In this document: positions 45,507 through 53,618 of the stretch, in pieces
Position numbering within the stretch: position 1 is the stretch's first letter
How the letters are laid out: every line of letters begins with the position of its first letter
NCBI RefSeq assembly: GCF_003201775.1
Contig: NZ_QJJZ01000003.1
Coordinates: 186,001 to 250,000 of the forward strand
Reading direction: 5' to 3'
Length of the DNA stretch: 64,000 bases
From: Arenibacter sp. ARW7G5Y1
GTDB lineage: Bacteria > Bacteroidota > Bacteroidia > Flavobacteriales > Flavobacteriaceae
The notes under the pieces: model-generated
Told to the model about the DNA's origin: nothing
What the model saw: only the letters and a program-made list of their open reading frames with translations
Database searches by the model: none
Made by a program: the position numbers and the translations under genes

Positions 45507-46724
45507 ATGAACCAACAAAAAGTAAGTTTCAAAAATGTACGGGGAGAAACCCTGTTTGGGCGTTTATCCCTACCTGCCAATCAACATCCACATAATTTTG
45601 TGCTATTTGCCCATTGTTTTACCTGTAATAAAAATTTTACTGCCATAAGGAATATAAGTAGGGCCCTGACTTCTCATGGTTTTGGGGTCTTGCGGTTCGA
45701 TTTTACGGGTCTAGGGGAAAGCGAGGGGGAATTTTCAGATTCCAATTTTTCTGGAAATGTGGAAGATTTATTGGAAGCGGCCAAATATTTGGAAGAGCAC
45801 TATAAGGCCCCGACCTTGATTGTTGGGCATTCCTTGGGGGGAGCTGCAGTTATTCTTGCTGCGCAAAGAATATCTTCCATACGAGCTATTGCAACTATTG
45901 GAGCGCCATCCAATCCTTTACATGTAAAACATATCTTTAAAAATGATATTGAAACCATTAAGGATCAAGGAGCTGCCGAAGTAAATATTGGAGGAAGAAG
46001 CTTTACCATCAAAAAACAGTTTTTGGAAGATTTAAAATCACAATCCTTCCAGAATACTTTAAAGAACAATAGAAAGTCCATTTTGGTTCTTCATTCGCCC
46101 CAGGACAATGTTGTTGAGATAAAAAATGCAGAGGAGATTTACGTTGCCGTTCGCCATCCGAAAAGCTTTGTTTCCTTGGATGGGGCCGATCATTTGCTCG
46201 GTAACCCAAAAGATGCAACCTATACTGGGGAAATCATTGGAAAATGGTCCAAAAGGTATTTGGAGATGCCCGAGGCCAAAGCCTTGGAAACGGAAAAAGA
46301 AGTGGTGGCCAGTTTGGATAGTGATGATGGATTTACTACCCAAATGAAAGTCGGCAGCCATTATATCATCGCTGATGAGCCTGTTTCATATGGGGGCAAT
46401 AATTTTGGCCCCTCTCCCTATGAATTGGTGTCCGCCGGGCTGTCGGCCTGTACGGTAATGACCATACAGATGTATGCCAAAAGAAAAAAATGGCCTTTGG
46501 AAAATGTGGAAGTACATACCTCCTATCAAAAATTACACGCAGCAGATTGTCAGAACTGTGATTCAAGCGTGGCAAAAATAGATACATTTCAAAGAGCTAT
46601 CAAACTTACAGGTAGTTTGGATGAAAAACAAATTGCCCGAATTATGGAGATTGCAGATAAATGCCCGGTTCACAGAACCTTGGAAAGTGAAATAAAAATC
46701 AATACCACATTGATTAACAGTTAG
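45507..46724 (+). CDS. bifunctional alpha/beta hydrolase - OsmC family protein
   Basis: A 405-residue fusion. Residues ~1-250 are an alpha/beta hydrolase with the oxyanion motif FAHCFTCNKNF near residue 31-41, nucleophile elbow VGHSLGGAA (Ser near 111), then ILVLHSPQDNVVE with Asp and GADHLLG with His. Residues ~270-405 are an OsmC/Ohr-like peroxidase-type domain with the redox cysteines in LSACTVMT and DKCPVHRTLE. The combination is a known fusion in Gram-negative bacteria. It probably handles thiol or acyl-peroxide adducts; this is family inference. Confidence 0.9.
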   Translation: MNQQKVSFKNVRGETLFGRLSLPANQHPHNFVLFAHCFTCNKNFTAIRNISRALTSHGFGVLRFDFTGLGESEGEFSDSNFSGNVEDLLEAAKYLEEHYKAPTLIVGHSLGGAAVILAAQRISSIRAIATIGAPSNPLHVKHIFKNDIETIKDQGAAEVNIGGRSFTIKKQFLEDLKSQSFQNTLKNNRKSILVLHSPQDNVVEIKNAEEIYVAVRHPKSFVSLDGADHLLGNPKDATYTGEIIGKWSKRYLEMPEAKALETEKEVVASLDSDDGFTTQMKVGSHYIIADEPVSYGGNNFGPSPYELVSAGLSACTVMTIQMYAKRKKWPLENVEVHTSYQKLHAADCQNCDSSVAKIDTFQRAIKLTGSLDEKQIARIMEIADKCPVHRTLESEIKINTTLINS

Positions 46725-46793
46725 AATTGTCCATATACCCTTATAAGATAGCAGGGCTTTAATAATTTATGATTATTTCATTTTAAAGAATTG

Positions 46794-46822
46794 TTGGACA
46801 ATTTTTTTTATGCTTAACTTTA
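46794..46822 (+). promoter_or_regulatory. candidate promoter of the YceI gene, with overlapping T-run hairpin
   Basis: TTG (46794-46796), 18 bases, then TAACTTTA (46815-46822), which matches TAnnTTTG in seven of eight positions; the ATG is 25 bp downstream. The same stretch holds ATTGT-TGG-ACAAT followed by eight T (46790-46809), a weak terminator-like hairpin for the preceding gene. Confidence 0.4.
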
Positions 46823-46847
46823 TAGCTAATATTTCAAATAAAATATC

Positions 46848-47489
46848 ATGAAAAAAATCGCTTTTGCATGCTTAGGTTTACTTTTGATTACGGGAATAAG
46901 CTGTAAGGATGCCAAAAAAGGTCAAGATGGTGGTGCCATGGAACAGGATACCGCCTCTTCCGAAAAATTTATCTTGGTAAAAGATTCTACCAAAGTGGGC
47001 TTTACGGCTTATAAGACCACCGAAAAATTGCCGGTTGGTGGCAAGTTTACCAAAATTAATATTACAAATACCAAGGAAGGCAATACAGCAATGGAAGCCC
47101 TGAACGGTACTACCTTTAGTATTCCCGTAAGCAGTTTGTTTACGAATGACGCCACGGGAACCAGGGATCCAAAAATATTGGAATTCTTTTTTGGTGTTAT
47201 GGATAACACAGAGCTTATTTCAGGGGTCTTTAAAGTTACAGGGGAAGATACCTGTTCCATAGATGTTACCCTAAACGGAAAAACGGCCAATATTCCTTTG
47301 AAACATGAAATTTCAGGAGACAACAGCCATTCCTTTAGTGGTGTAATGGATTTGGAGAATTGGGACGCCTTGAATGCGGTGGCATCCATAAACAAAGCTT
47401 GTGAAGCTTTGCATACAGGTAAGGATGGGGTAAGTAAGACTTGGAGTGAAGTGGCCGTACATGCCGATGTCCTTATGCAAAAAAAATAG
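46848..47489 (+). CDS. YceI family lipoprotein
   Basis: A 213-residue lipoprotein (lipobox ITGIS-Cys19) carrying a YceI-like lipocalin-fold domain that binds isoprenoid-like molecules in other species. Recognisable parts are the KVGFTAYKTTEKLPVGGKF block near residues 51-69, then SIPVSSLFTNDATGTRDPKI. The SVASINKACEALHTGKDG end is like the flavobacterial group. It is monocistronic, ended by a very strong terminator. The Cu/Zn SOD lipoprotein gene follows under its own promoter-like sequence. Confidence 0.85.
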   Translation: MKKIAFACLGLLLITGISCKDAKKGQDGGAMEQDTASSEKFILVKDSTKVGFTAYKTTEKLPVGGKFTKINITNTKEGNTAMEALNGTTFSIPVSSLFTNDATGTRDPKILEFFFGVMDNTELISGVFKVTGEDTCSIDVTLNGKTANIPLKHEISGDNSHSFSGVMDLENWDALNAVASINKACEALHTGKDGVSKTWSEVAVHADVLMQKK

Positions 47490-47560
47490 TTTTTAAATTA
47501 TCAGGAAGGAATATTGTCCAAATGATCCCCTTTCCCTGAAATTAGAAGGATTTGGTAGAA

Positions 47561-47600
47561 AGTCCCTGTATTTGATACATTCAAATACAGGGACTTTTTA
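47561..47600 (+). terminator. strong intrinsic terminator after the YceI gene
   Basis: AGTCCCTGTATTTGA-TACAT-TCAAATACAGGGACT is a perfect 15-bp stem with a 5-base loop, followed by TTTTAATTT. It is the longest perfect terminator stem in the window. Confidence 0.85.
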
Positions 47601-47661
47601 ATTTATCTGAAGCTGTTATTGACGCTATTACATTATAAAATAACGCGTATCCCTTTTAGGC

Positions 47662-47692
47662 TTGACATCATTTCACAAAATTGGTAATTTTA
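47662..47692 (+). promoter_or_regulatory. candidate promoter of the SOD gene
   Basis: TTG (47662-47664), 20 bases, then TAATTTTA (47685-47692), matching TAnnTTTG in seven of eight positions; the ATG at 47716 is 23 bp further. The G-to-A last base is shared with the YceI promoter candidate. Confidence 0.45.
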
Positions 47693-47715
47693 AGAGAACC
47701 TAAAAAAAATGAAAG

Positions 47716-48297
47716 ATGAGAAATATTCAAATATTATCAGTGGTGTTGCTTTTCCTGGGTTCCTATAGTTGTAAGGAAGCAAAGAAGGAAACCAAAGGAA
47801 CTATGGAAGCTGTGGAAGCTATGGCCGAGGAAATAAACAATGAGGTTAAAACCTTAAAATTTCCCTTGGAGCCAAAAAGTGATAGTAATGTTAAAGGCGA
47901 GGTAAGCTTTACGGAAGAAAATGGAACCGTAAGCATGAAAGCTAGCTTGTCCGGACTAATCCCTGGGGAGCACGCGGTACATATCCATGAAAAGGCGGAC
48001 TGTTCTTCGGCTGACGGAAAATCAACGGGGGGGCATTGGAACCCAACCTTTTCTCCTCATGGCGAATGGGGTTCCACAAAAGGCTATCACAGGGGAGATA
48101 TTGGAAACTTTACGGCAGATGCGCAAGGCAATGCAACTATTGAGTTTTCTACAGATGAATGGTGTTTGGGCTGCTCGGACGATACCAAAAACCTAATGGG
48201 TAAAGCTGTGATAGTACACCAAGGAGCGGACGATTTTGTTACCCAACCCACAGGCGACGCCGGGGGAAGGATAAGTTGCGGTGGAATAATTGAATAG
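47716..48297 (+). CDS. sodC: Cu/Zn superoxide dismutase family lipoprotein
   Basis: A 193-residue envelope protein (lipobox GSYS-Cys19). All copper and zinc ligands appear: HIHE, GHWNP, SPHG, YHRGD and VHQGADD. The disulphide cysteines (ADC and SCGG) are also in place, so it should dismutate superoxide. Just before the last ligand region there is a CLGC insert (EWCLGCSDDTKN), adding a CxxC pair not in classic SodC. Short acidic linker after the lipid Cys. A T-rich terminator follows. Confidence 0.92.
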   Translation: MRNIQILSVVLLFLGSYSCKEAKKETKGTMEAVEAMAEEINNEVKTLKFPLEPKSDSNVKGEVSFTEENGTVSMKASLSGLIPGEHAVHIHEKADCSSADGKSTGGHWNPTFSPHGEWGSTKGYHRGDIGNFTADAQGNATIEFSTDEWCLGCSDDTKNLMGKAVIVHQGADDFVTQPTGDAGGRISCGGIIE

Positions 48298-48316
48298 TGA
48301 GACTTGAAAAAAAAAT

Positions 48317-48345
48317 AAGCTGCCATTTTTGGGCAGCTTTTTTTT
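48317..48345 (+). terminator. intrinsic terminator after sodC
   Basis: AAGCTGCC-atttttg-GGCAGCTT, then a run of T to 48345. Eight-base stem, about 20 bp after the stop. Confidence 0.8.
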
Positions 48346-48514
48346 CTTATAAAAACAACACTGAAGATCGGTATACAGGGGCAAGCCAAACATCCAAATT
48401 CCTATAGGGTGATTAAAAAATTAAAATAAAACAAAAACCTATGAAATTTTACTAATAATAATTCCTACAAAATGATAGACCTTTGTTTAGTTTAACACCC
48501 CAATATCTAATAAT

Positions 48515-49795
48515 ATGAACCTACCCAATAGCTATAAAGGGATAATCGGCTGCATTATTACGTTATTCTTCTGTTCGTTGTCCGCCCAAGAATCCAAGGT
48601 TTCCACCAACAGTAAGTCCAACGAGTACGAAAACAGCCAAAGAGCAGGCAAATATCTGCAACTTCTAAAACTGGGATACAAGGAAAACGAAATATTCGAG
48701 GATCTGGGCAATGCCAATTTTTTGGCTGAAAATTACGAGGAAGCCATATTTTGGTACAAAAAGTTAATTGATATCAATACAAGTTCCACTGCAAGGCCTG
48801 GTTACTATGAACGATATCTATTTGCACTAAAGAAAATTAGGTCAACAGTGGTGGAAAGTACCTCTGAAGATAAGGATTGGCTGGCCCAAATTAAAGGGGA
48901 CTATAAAATAAACGGCACCCTCGTTGAAAATAATTCCAAACCTGAAAAAGTATGTAAATATAGGGATTTCAATTTTCAACATCCTCAAGAAACTGTGGTG
49001 TCCAGGGAATTGACTATGGAAGATCTAGGTTTAAAAAATGAGTTGATATCCGATATGGGGGATCAGGAAAAATTTAAATTTGCCTATAATGCGCCCGTTG
49101 CAGTCACCGAAGATGGCAATACGGCATATTTCAGCAAGGCTGTATATACAAAGCCGTTGTATGGGGTCTTTTCAAAAAAAGAATTGGTACACAGAATATT
49201 CAAAGCGAATAAAGTGGACGGGAAATGGCAAAATATAAAAGAAGTTGCCTTGGCACCCAAGCATTATTCGGCCATCCATCCAACTGTTTCACCAGACGGA
49301 AAAAGATTGTTTTTTGCCTCCAATATGCCCGGTACTTTTGGTAAATATGACATTTACGTGGCAGACATACAAAATGACGGTTCCTTTAGTGTAGCTAAGA
49401 ATTTGGGCAAAAAAGTGAACACGGACGACAACGATCTTTATCCAAAAATATTGGGAGGGTCTTCCTTGGTCTTTGCATCGGAAGGAAGAAAAGGATTTGG
49501 TGGATTGGATGTGTATATGGTTCAGGTTGATCAAAGGAAAGTGGGGACTTCCGTTAACTTGGGAACCGATATTAATAGTGTTGAGGATGACTTTTCAATT
49601 TTACTAACTGGTAGCAACGGAATGGGGTACGTTATGTCCAATAGAGGTAAAAGTAAAAGTACCCCTCAGAGGGTGGCATTTACCTATTCCAAAGAAAAAA
49701 AGGACAGGCTATTGGAAAAAAGGCAATTCAATATCTTGGAAAGTATTGATGACAAGGCCCAAATTAATTATTCAAATACTGTTTTTGAGGAGTAA
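48515..49795 (+). CDS. exported PD40 (WD40-like propeller) protein, no OmpA domain
   Basis: A 426-residue exported protein. A signal peptide (about 1-26, ending SAQ) precedes a TPR-like helical segment (GKYLQLLKLGYKENEIFEDL, then NYEEAIFWYKKLI). From ~190 it has PD40 beta-propeller units with characteristic SPDGKRLFFASN and VFASEGRKGFGGLDVY. In many Bacteroidota such proteins end in an OmpA-type peptidoglycan-binding domain, but here the chain stops at 426 without one. It is the likely partner of the PorP/SprF protein encoded 260 bp downstream, as in gliding and type IX secretion loci. Confidence 0.82.
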   Translation: MNLPNSYKGIIGCIITLFFCSLSAQESKVSTNSKSNEYENSQRAGKYLQLLKLGYKENEIFEDLGNANFLAENYEEAIFWYKKLIDINTSSTARPGYYERYLFALKKIRSTVVESTSEDKDWLAQIKGDYKINGTLVENNSKPEKVCKYRDFNFQHPQETVVSRELTMEDLGLKNELISDMGDQEKFKFAYNAPVAVTEDGNTAYFSKAVYTKPLYGVFSKKELVHRIFKANKVDGKWQNIKEVALAPKHYSAIHPTVSPDGKRLFFASNMPGTFGKYDIYVADIQNDGSFSVAKNLGKKVNTDDNDLYPKILGGSSLVFASEGRKGFGGLDVYMVQVDQRKVGTSVNLGTDINSVEDDFSILLTGSNGMGYVMSNRGKSKSTPQRVAFTYSKEKKDRLLEKRQFNILESIDDKAQINYSNTVFEE

Positions 49796-49877
49796 GTCTT
49801 TCCCATATAAAAATAGCTATAGTAATGGATAATTTAAAAAGCAGCAATACTATGATAAATTAACAGTAAGAATTTAC

Positions 49878-49891
49878 TTACAATATTGTAA
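49878..49891. promoter_or_regulatory. 14-bp palindrome TTACAATATTGTAA
   Basis: A perfect palindrome in the 260-bp spacer before the PorP/SprF gene. It has the same TTAC/GTAA half-sites as the XRE operators at 5.4-5.7 kb, but with a 6-bp instead of 4-bp centre. The same spacer also has an inverted pair GGTCC...GGACC (49894-49919 region) flanking a T-run. Both may regulate the PorP/SprF gene. Confidence 0.45.
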
Positions 49892-50055
49892 TTTGGTCCT
49901 CTATATTTTTTTGGACCATTTCAATCTAACTTTTTAAAGCCCAGACCAGGTTGGAGGTCAATAGGAAATGAATGATCCAAGTTAAGCGAGAGACACGCAC
50001 TATATGATTATAAGAAATAAATTATGATCTGAATAACACAAATTTTCCCCCTTGG

Positions 50056-52002
50056 ATGAACTGCAGAGTTGCCATTTTTAAGAAGGTATTACTCCTAATA
50101 TTATTTTGCATTGCACTCTGCAATGCTACTGCATTTTGTCAAGAGGCCAATTCCGATTTTAATTCCTCTACCTCCTACCACAATCAATTGGTCTACAACA
50201 GGTTTTTAATAAATCCTGCCTTTTCATTGGTAAGGGAGAACAAATCCTACGTTAATATTCTACACCAAAATCAGTACGCCACCTTTAATGACAATAATCA
50301 AAATTATTTTCTGGGTTTTGGCAACAAATTGAACGATAATACCGCCATGGGTCTAGGTGTCTATACCAATCGTTCGGGGGTTATGCAGGAATTTGGGTTA
50401 AACGCCAATTATGCCACTGCGGTACAATTGGGTCGGAACAGTAAGTTGAGTTTCGGAACCAATGTCACTTATCTCAATGCAGGGATCGATAAAAATAGGA
50501 TTATTGCTTCGGAAAACGACCCGGAAATATTGGATGCCAGAAACGAGACGCGGTTGGCCCTACAGCCAGGGGTGGTACTTTCCATGGGGCAGTTGGATTT
50601 TGGACTATATGCCCAAGACCTTATCAGTTATAATCAAACGACCAATAGCGTTATCACCGATTTTAGCGAAAATGCCCTGAAGGCATCGGTGCAATATACG
50701 CATGAACTTGACGCTAGAAGGGGATTGTTTACCAATGGCAGAATTATGCCTTTGGTACAGGTCCATAGGGATGAAGAAGAGAATTTTTCTATAGCGGGAT
50801 CGGTATTGTTGGACTTGCCGGATTATGGCTGGGTCCAGTCGACCCTGGATGATAGGTACGGCCTGTCCGTGGGATTGGGATTTAATCTTGGTAAAAAGAT
50901 GACCTTGGGATACGTATTTGAAAAGAATTTTTTAAAATATGGGGCCAGCCTTGGCTGGAACCACGAATTATCCTTGGCCTACACATTTAAAAATGATTTC
51001 CCCGAAACTAGAAGGCCTATAGTAAATTCAACCTATAGAAAACCAACCTCATCCAAAAAAAGAAAATCGGACCCCGTTGTAAAAAATTACCAAAAAGAGA
51101 TTAAAAAACTGAAAGCTGAAATACGGAGAAGGGATCAGGACATAAAATTAAGTGATCGACCATATTCAGAAACGACAGAAGATGATTATACCGTTAACGA
51201 GGGTTCTGGGAATCAAATGTTAAGATTAGGCTCCGGCAATGACAGTGGTAGCACTAGTAATTGCGAATGTCAAAGCACATTGGCGTACCAGAATCACTTG
51301 CTTTTAAAAGAGCTACTTAAAAAGCAATATGCAAATAATGACGACTCCAAAGATCATGTAATAAACCTTACTGTTAATACTGCCAATGCCGATAATGTTG
51401 ATAAAACAGAGAAAAATGATGCCTGTCAAAACACCCTTGCCTATGAAAATCGGTTAATATTGGACGGACTTATATTACGACAAGACTCGTTGGAATCTGC
51501 CAACAAAAGGGAGATTGATAAAAGGTTCGATATGTTGGTACGTATACTGAAAGACGAAATAAGGCAGAACATGAAAACCGACCTTCAGAAATTAAATAGT
51601 GAAGAATACGAAACCGCTGTAGCCGATATACAAGAAAAAACGATATATAAAATTAATAATGCGGAGAAAAAAGATTACACCAAGTTGCCTATAAGGATGG
51701 AGCAGCAATCTGGCATAGCTGGTGTAAAGACAGGTTATTATTTGATAGCCAACGTTTACAAGAATAAGGAAAACGTGGATTCCTTTATAAGCGACCTTAA
51801 ACACAAGGGAATTGACGCCAAACAATTTTTTAATAAGGAAAATGGTCTATACTATGTGTATTTGGCAGATTACAACCAGAAGAACGAGGCGGAAATGGCC
51901 TATACCACAGACTTGGATGGTAAGTATTTCAGTGAAAAGTGGATTATGAAAGTCAATAATAACACGGCAACGGCCGAGACTTTATTCGAAGACGGGGAAT
52001 AG
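50056..52002 (+). CDS. PorP/SprF family outer-membrane protein fused to a SPOR-like domain
   Basis: A 648-residue protein. A signal peptide (~1-30) leads into a PorP/SprF beta-barrel (about 31-315; YNRFLINPAFSLVRENKSYV). A Lys/Arg-rich stretch and helix (~325-375) follow, then a duplicated segment: CQSTLAYQNHLLLKELL at ~405 and CQNTLAYENRLILDGLI at ~457, 52 residues apart. A coiled coil (~480-540) precedes a SPOR-like domain (~560-640; GYYLIANVYKNKENVDSFIS and YYVYLADY). PorP/SprF proteins usually stop after ~330 residues, so the extension is unusual. The SPOR end could bind peptidoglycan in the periplasm. Confidence 0.85.
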   Translation: MNCRVAIFKKVLLLILFCIALCNATAFCQEANSDFNSSTSYHNQLVYNRFLINPAFSLVRENKSYVNILHQNQYATFNDNNQNYFLGFGNKLNDNTAMGLGVYTNRSGVMQEFGLNANYATAVQLGRNSKLSFGTNVTYLNAGIDKNRIIASENDPEILDARNETRLALQPGVVLSMGQLDFGLYAQDLISYNQTTNSVITDFSENALKASVQYTHELDARRGLFTNGRIMPLVQVHRDEEENFSIAGSVLLDLPDYGWVQSTLDDRYGLSVGLGFNLGKKMTLGYVFEKNFLKYGASLGWNHELSLAYTFKNDFPETRRPIVNSTYRKPTSSKKRKSDPVVKNYQKEIKKLKAEIRRRDQDIKLSDRPYSETTEDDYTVNEGSGNQMLRLGSGNDSGSTSNCECQSTLAYQNHLLLKELLKKQYANNDDSKDHVINLTVNTANADNVDKTEKNDACQNTLAYENRLILDGLILRQDSLESANKREIDKRFDMLVRILKDEIRQNMKTDLQKLNSEEYETAVADIQEKTIYKINNAEKKDYTKLPIRMEQQSGIAGVKTGYYLIANVYKNKENVDSFISDLKHKGIDAKQFFNKENGLYYVYLADYNQKNEAEMAYTTDLDGKYFSEKWIMKVNNNTATAETLFEDGE

Positions 52003-52299
52003 CCGGCCGAACGCTCTGTATTGTAAATATCCAATAGGAAGGGCTGTAATGTTAGTATTGTTCATACAAACAAAGGTTTTCAAATTCTGGAAGAATTTTT
52101 GACCACTATTTGTTTTTAAATGTACTCCCTCCCTACCCTTGTCATGGCTCGGCTATTTGGATAACTTTCGTGTTCCTATGTCCTTCAATATGACCTACTT
52201 ATCCTATTGAATTGCTTCCAAGTTGCAAGCAATTGAGGTTGTAATAATACATTTAAATTGGCTAATTTTTATGAATAATTCATAATTAACCTTATAAAT

Positions 52300-52307
52300 T
52301 AATTTTG
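52300..52307 (+). promoter_or_regulatory. candidate -7 element in the long spacer
   Basis: TAATTTTG, exact TAnnTTTG, about 217 bp upstream of the small ORF and 460 bp upstream of the response regulator gene. No -33 box in the usual range. Confidence 0.35.
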
Positions 52308-52523
52308 TAGGAAAATACATCGGTTATTTATGCCGGTTCTAATTTTTATACTTATATTTAACTTTTATTAACATAACTTTAGGCTTTAAAATTTGATAGT
52401 TCAAGACAAACCACAATTGTATGCGATTTACCTACGGTCTTAATACGAAATTTATCAGTGTGTTTTTTGCTACCAAATACGAATACAAATAGAAATAATA
52501 GTAACACCCCAAATCACCAAAAC

Positions 52524-52601
52524 ATGAAAATTCAATCTACCCCATTAAGTAAAGAAAGGAATAATAGCGTATCCCTAATAGGCACCAAGAGTTTCTTTTA
52601 A
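52524..52601 (+). CDS. possible 25-residue small ORF
   Basis: ATG at 52524 to TAA at 52601 encodes 25 residues starting MKIQSTPLSKERNNS. A purine-poor but AT-rich leader precedes it. It resembles neither a signal peptide nor a known peptide, and it may be chance. A short TCAAG...CTTGA hairpin (52611-52627) follows, immediately before the dispersed repeat. Confidence 0.2.
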   Translation: MKIQSTPLSKERNNSVSLIGTKSFF

Positions 52602-52627
52602 TATTGAATTCAAGTATTGCGCTTGAG

Positions 52628-52730
52628 TTTTATTGGCACCGCCAAAGGGTATAATACCCCGAGGCTTGTCTCGAAAATTAGAGTTCGTCTCCTACGAATG
52701 CCTCGCGGGCTTGCCTCGAGGTAGTTTACT
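52628..52730. repeat. 103-bp dispersed repeat, copy 1
   Basis: This copy matches 63278-63380 at 97 of 103 positions without gaps; all six differences are transitions. It contains small hairpins (GGGTA-TAA-TACCC, and CGAGGC-TT-GTCTCG with one G-T pair). It also contains the palindrome CCTCGAGG. One frame on the minus strand is open throughout, but the differences between copies change the amino acids, so it is probably not coding. There is no flanking target duplication I can see. It ends 38 bp before the response regulator gene. Confidence 0.9.
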
Positions 52731-52768
52731 AACAATAAAATAAAAAAAATCCCCAAACCTCCTTTAAT

Positions 52769-53411
52769 ATGAAATCCAATCTCCTAAAAATTATGGTTAT
52801 AGACGATGATCTGTCTTTACATGATGCCTACAAATACTACTTTAAAACTTATAAGGAATATACCCTTGCTGGAATATATGTTTCGGTACAGGAAGCGTTA
52901 TTGGATTACGACAATGTTCTGCCCGATATTATTGCTTCGGAAGTGGCTATGCCCGATGGTTGCGGTATTGAAGGTATTGGACATTTTCGGAAAAAAGATC
53001 CTGAAGTAAAAATTATTATGATAAGTGATCAAAAATGATTTTGAGATCGTAAAAAGAGCTTTTAAAAATATGGCGAACGGTTATCTATCCAAACCTGTTG
53101 GCATAGATAATCTGTACCATGCCCTTAATGCAATAAAGTATGAAGGTGCAACCATGAGCAACGATATTGCCAAGAAAATAATATCTATGTTTCAAAGAAA
53201 AACCCAGGCATCATTTTCCGAAAGGGAAAATCAGATTATTGACTATTTATGTCAGGGAGCTACCTATAAGACTATTGCGGAGAATTTATATGTTACGCCG
53301 AGCACCGTTAATTTTCATATTCAGAATATTTATGTAAAATTAAATGTAAATTCAAAATCCGAGGCCTTGTCCAAATTGAGGGAAATGGAAAATTCTGCGC
53401 AACTGATCTAA
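52769..53411 (+). pseudogene. NarL/FixJ-type response regulator, frameshifted and with Glu at the phospho-site
   Basis: Two frames read as one gene. 52769-53038 encodes a receiver N-part (MVIDDD acidic pocket) and stops at TGA 53036. From the A5 run at 53031-53035 the +1 frame continues with NDFEIVKRAFKNMANGYLSKPV (receiver end with the Lys) and a LuxR HTH (FSERENQIIDYLCQGATYK, STVNFHIQNIYVKLNV). Removing one A restores ISDQNDFEIV and a 213-residue protein of normal length. Independently, the phospho-accepting Asp is replaced: PDIIASEVAMP has Glu58. It is a pseudogene, a sequencing error, or an unusual frameshifting gene; the HTH part alone could still be made from GTG at 53025. Confidence 0.8.
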
Positions 53412-53569
53412 AGGGAAACAACTGGAATGATTAAATAGTTACTCTTAATTATAGAGGTTGTTCTTAACATTTGCCTGGTTTATTGAAGTATCCCGTAGAC
53501 TATCTTTGGCAGTGGTGTAGCTAGTTGAACCACAAGGAAAGTATAGGCCCAGATCAAAGCCCTATAATT

Positions 53570-53596
53570 AAAAAAAGATGCCCTTAGGCACCTTTA
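53570..53596 (-). terminator. intrinsic terminator after the LytTR gene
   Basis: On the minus strand AAAGGTGCC-taag-GGCATCTTTTTTT forms a 7-bp stem with one G-T pair and a T-run. It is about 22 bp after the stop at 53619, between it and the converging response regulator remnant. Confidence 0.7.
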
Positions 53597-53618
53597 TACT
53601 CTTTTAGAAGATTATTTA

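Larger units (their letters stand above)
52003..52768. other. 766-bp spacer with promoter, small ORF, hairpin and repeat
   Basis: The longest gene-free stretch of the window. It holds a hairpin AATTGCTT...AAGCAATT (52210-52234), an exact -7 element (52300-52307), a possible 25-codon ORF (52524-52601) and a 103-bp dispersed repeat (52628-52730). There is no long coding frame. A long leader for the downstream response regulator is possible. Confidence 0.5.

Noticed and set aside
45507-46724. Hydrolase-OsmC gene as a misassembly or novel fusion
   Set aside because: The two domains are in one uninterrupted frame, and this fusion is already known in other bacteria.
52631-52727. Small minus-strand protein encoded by the dispersed repeat
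   Set aside because: The frame is open in both copies but the six differences change several residues, and there is no common start or stop, so coding selection is unlikely.
53025-53038. Programmed +1 frameshift in the response regulator
   Set aside because: The A5 run before TGA is not a known slippery context with a stimulator that I can see; an indel or sequencing error is simpler.
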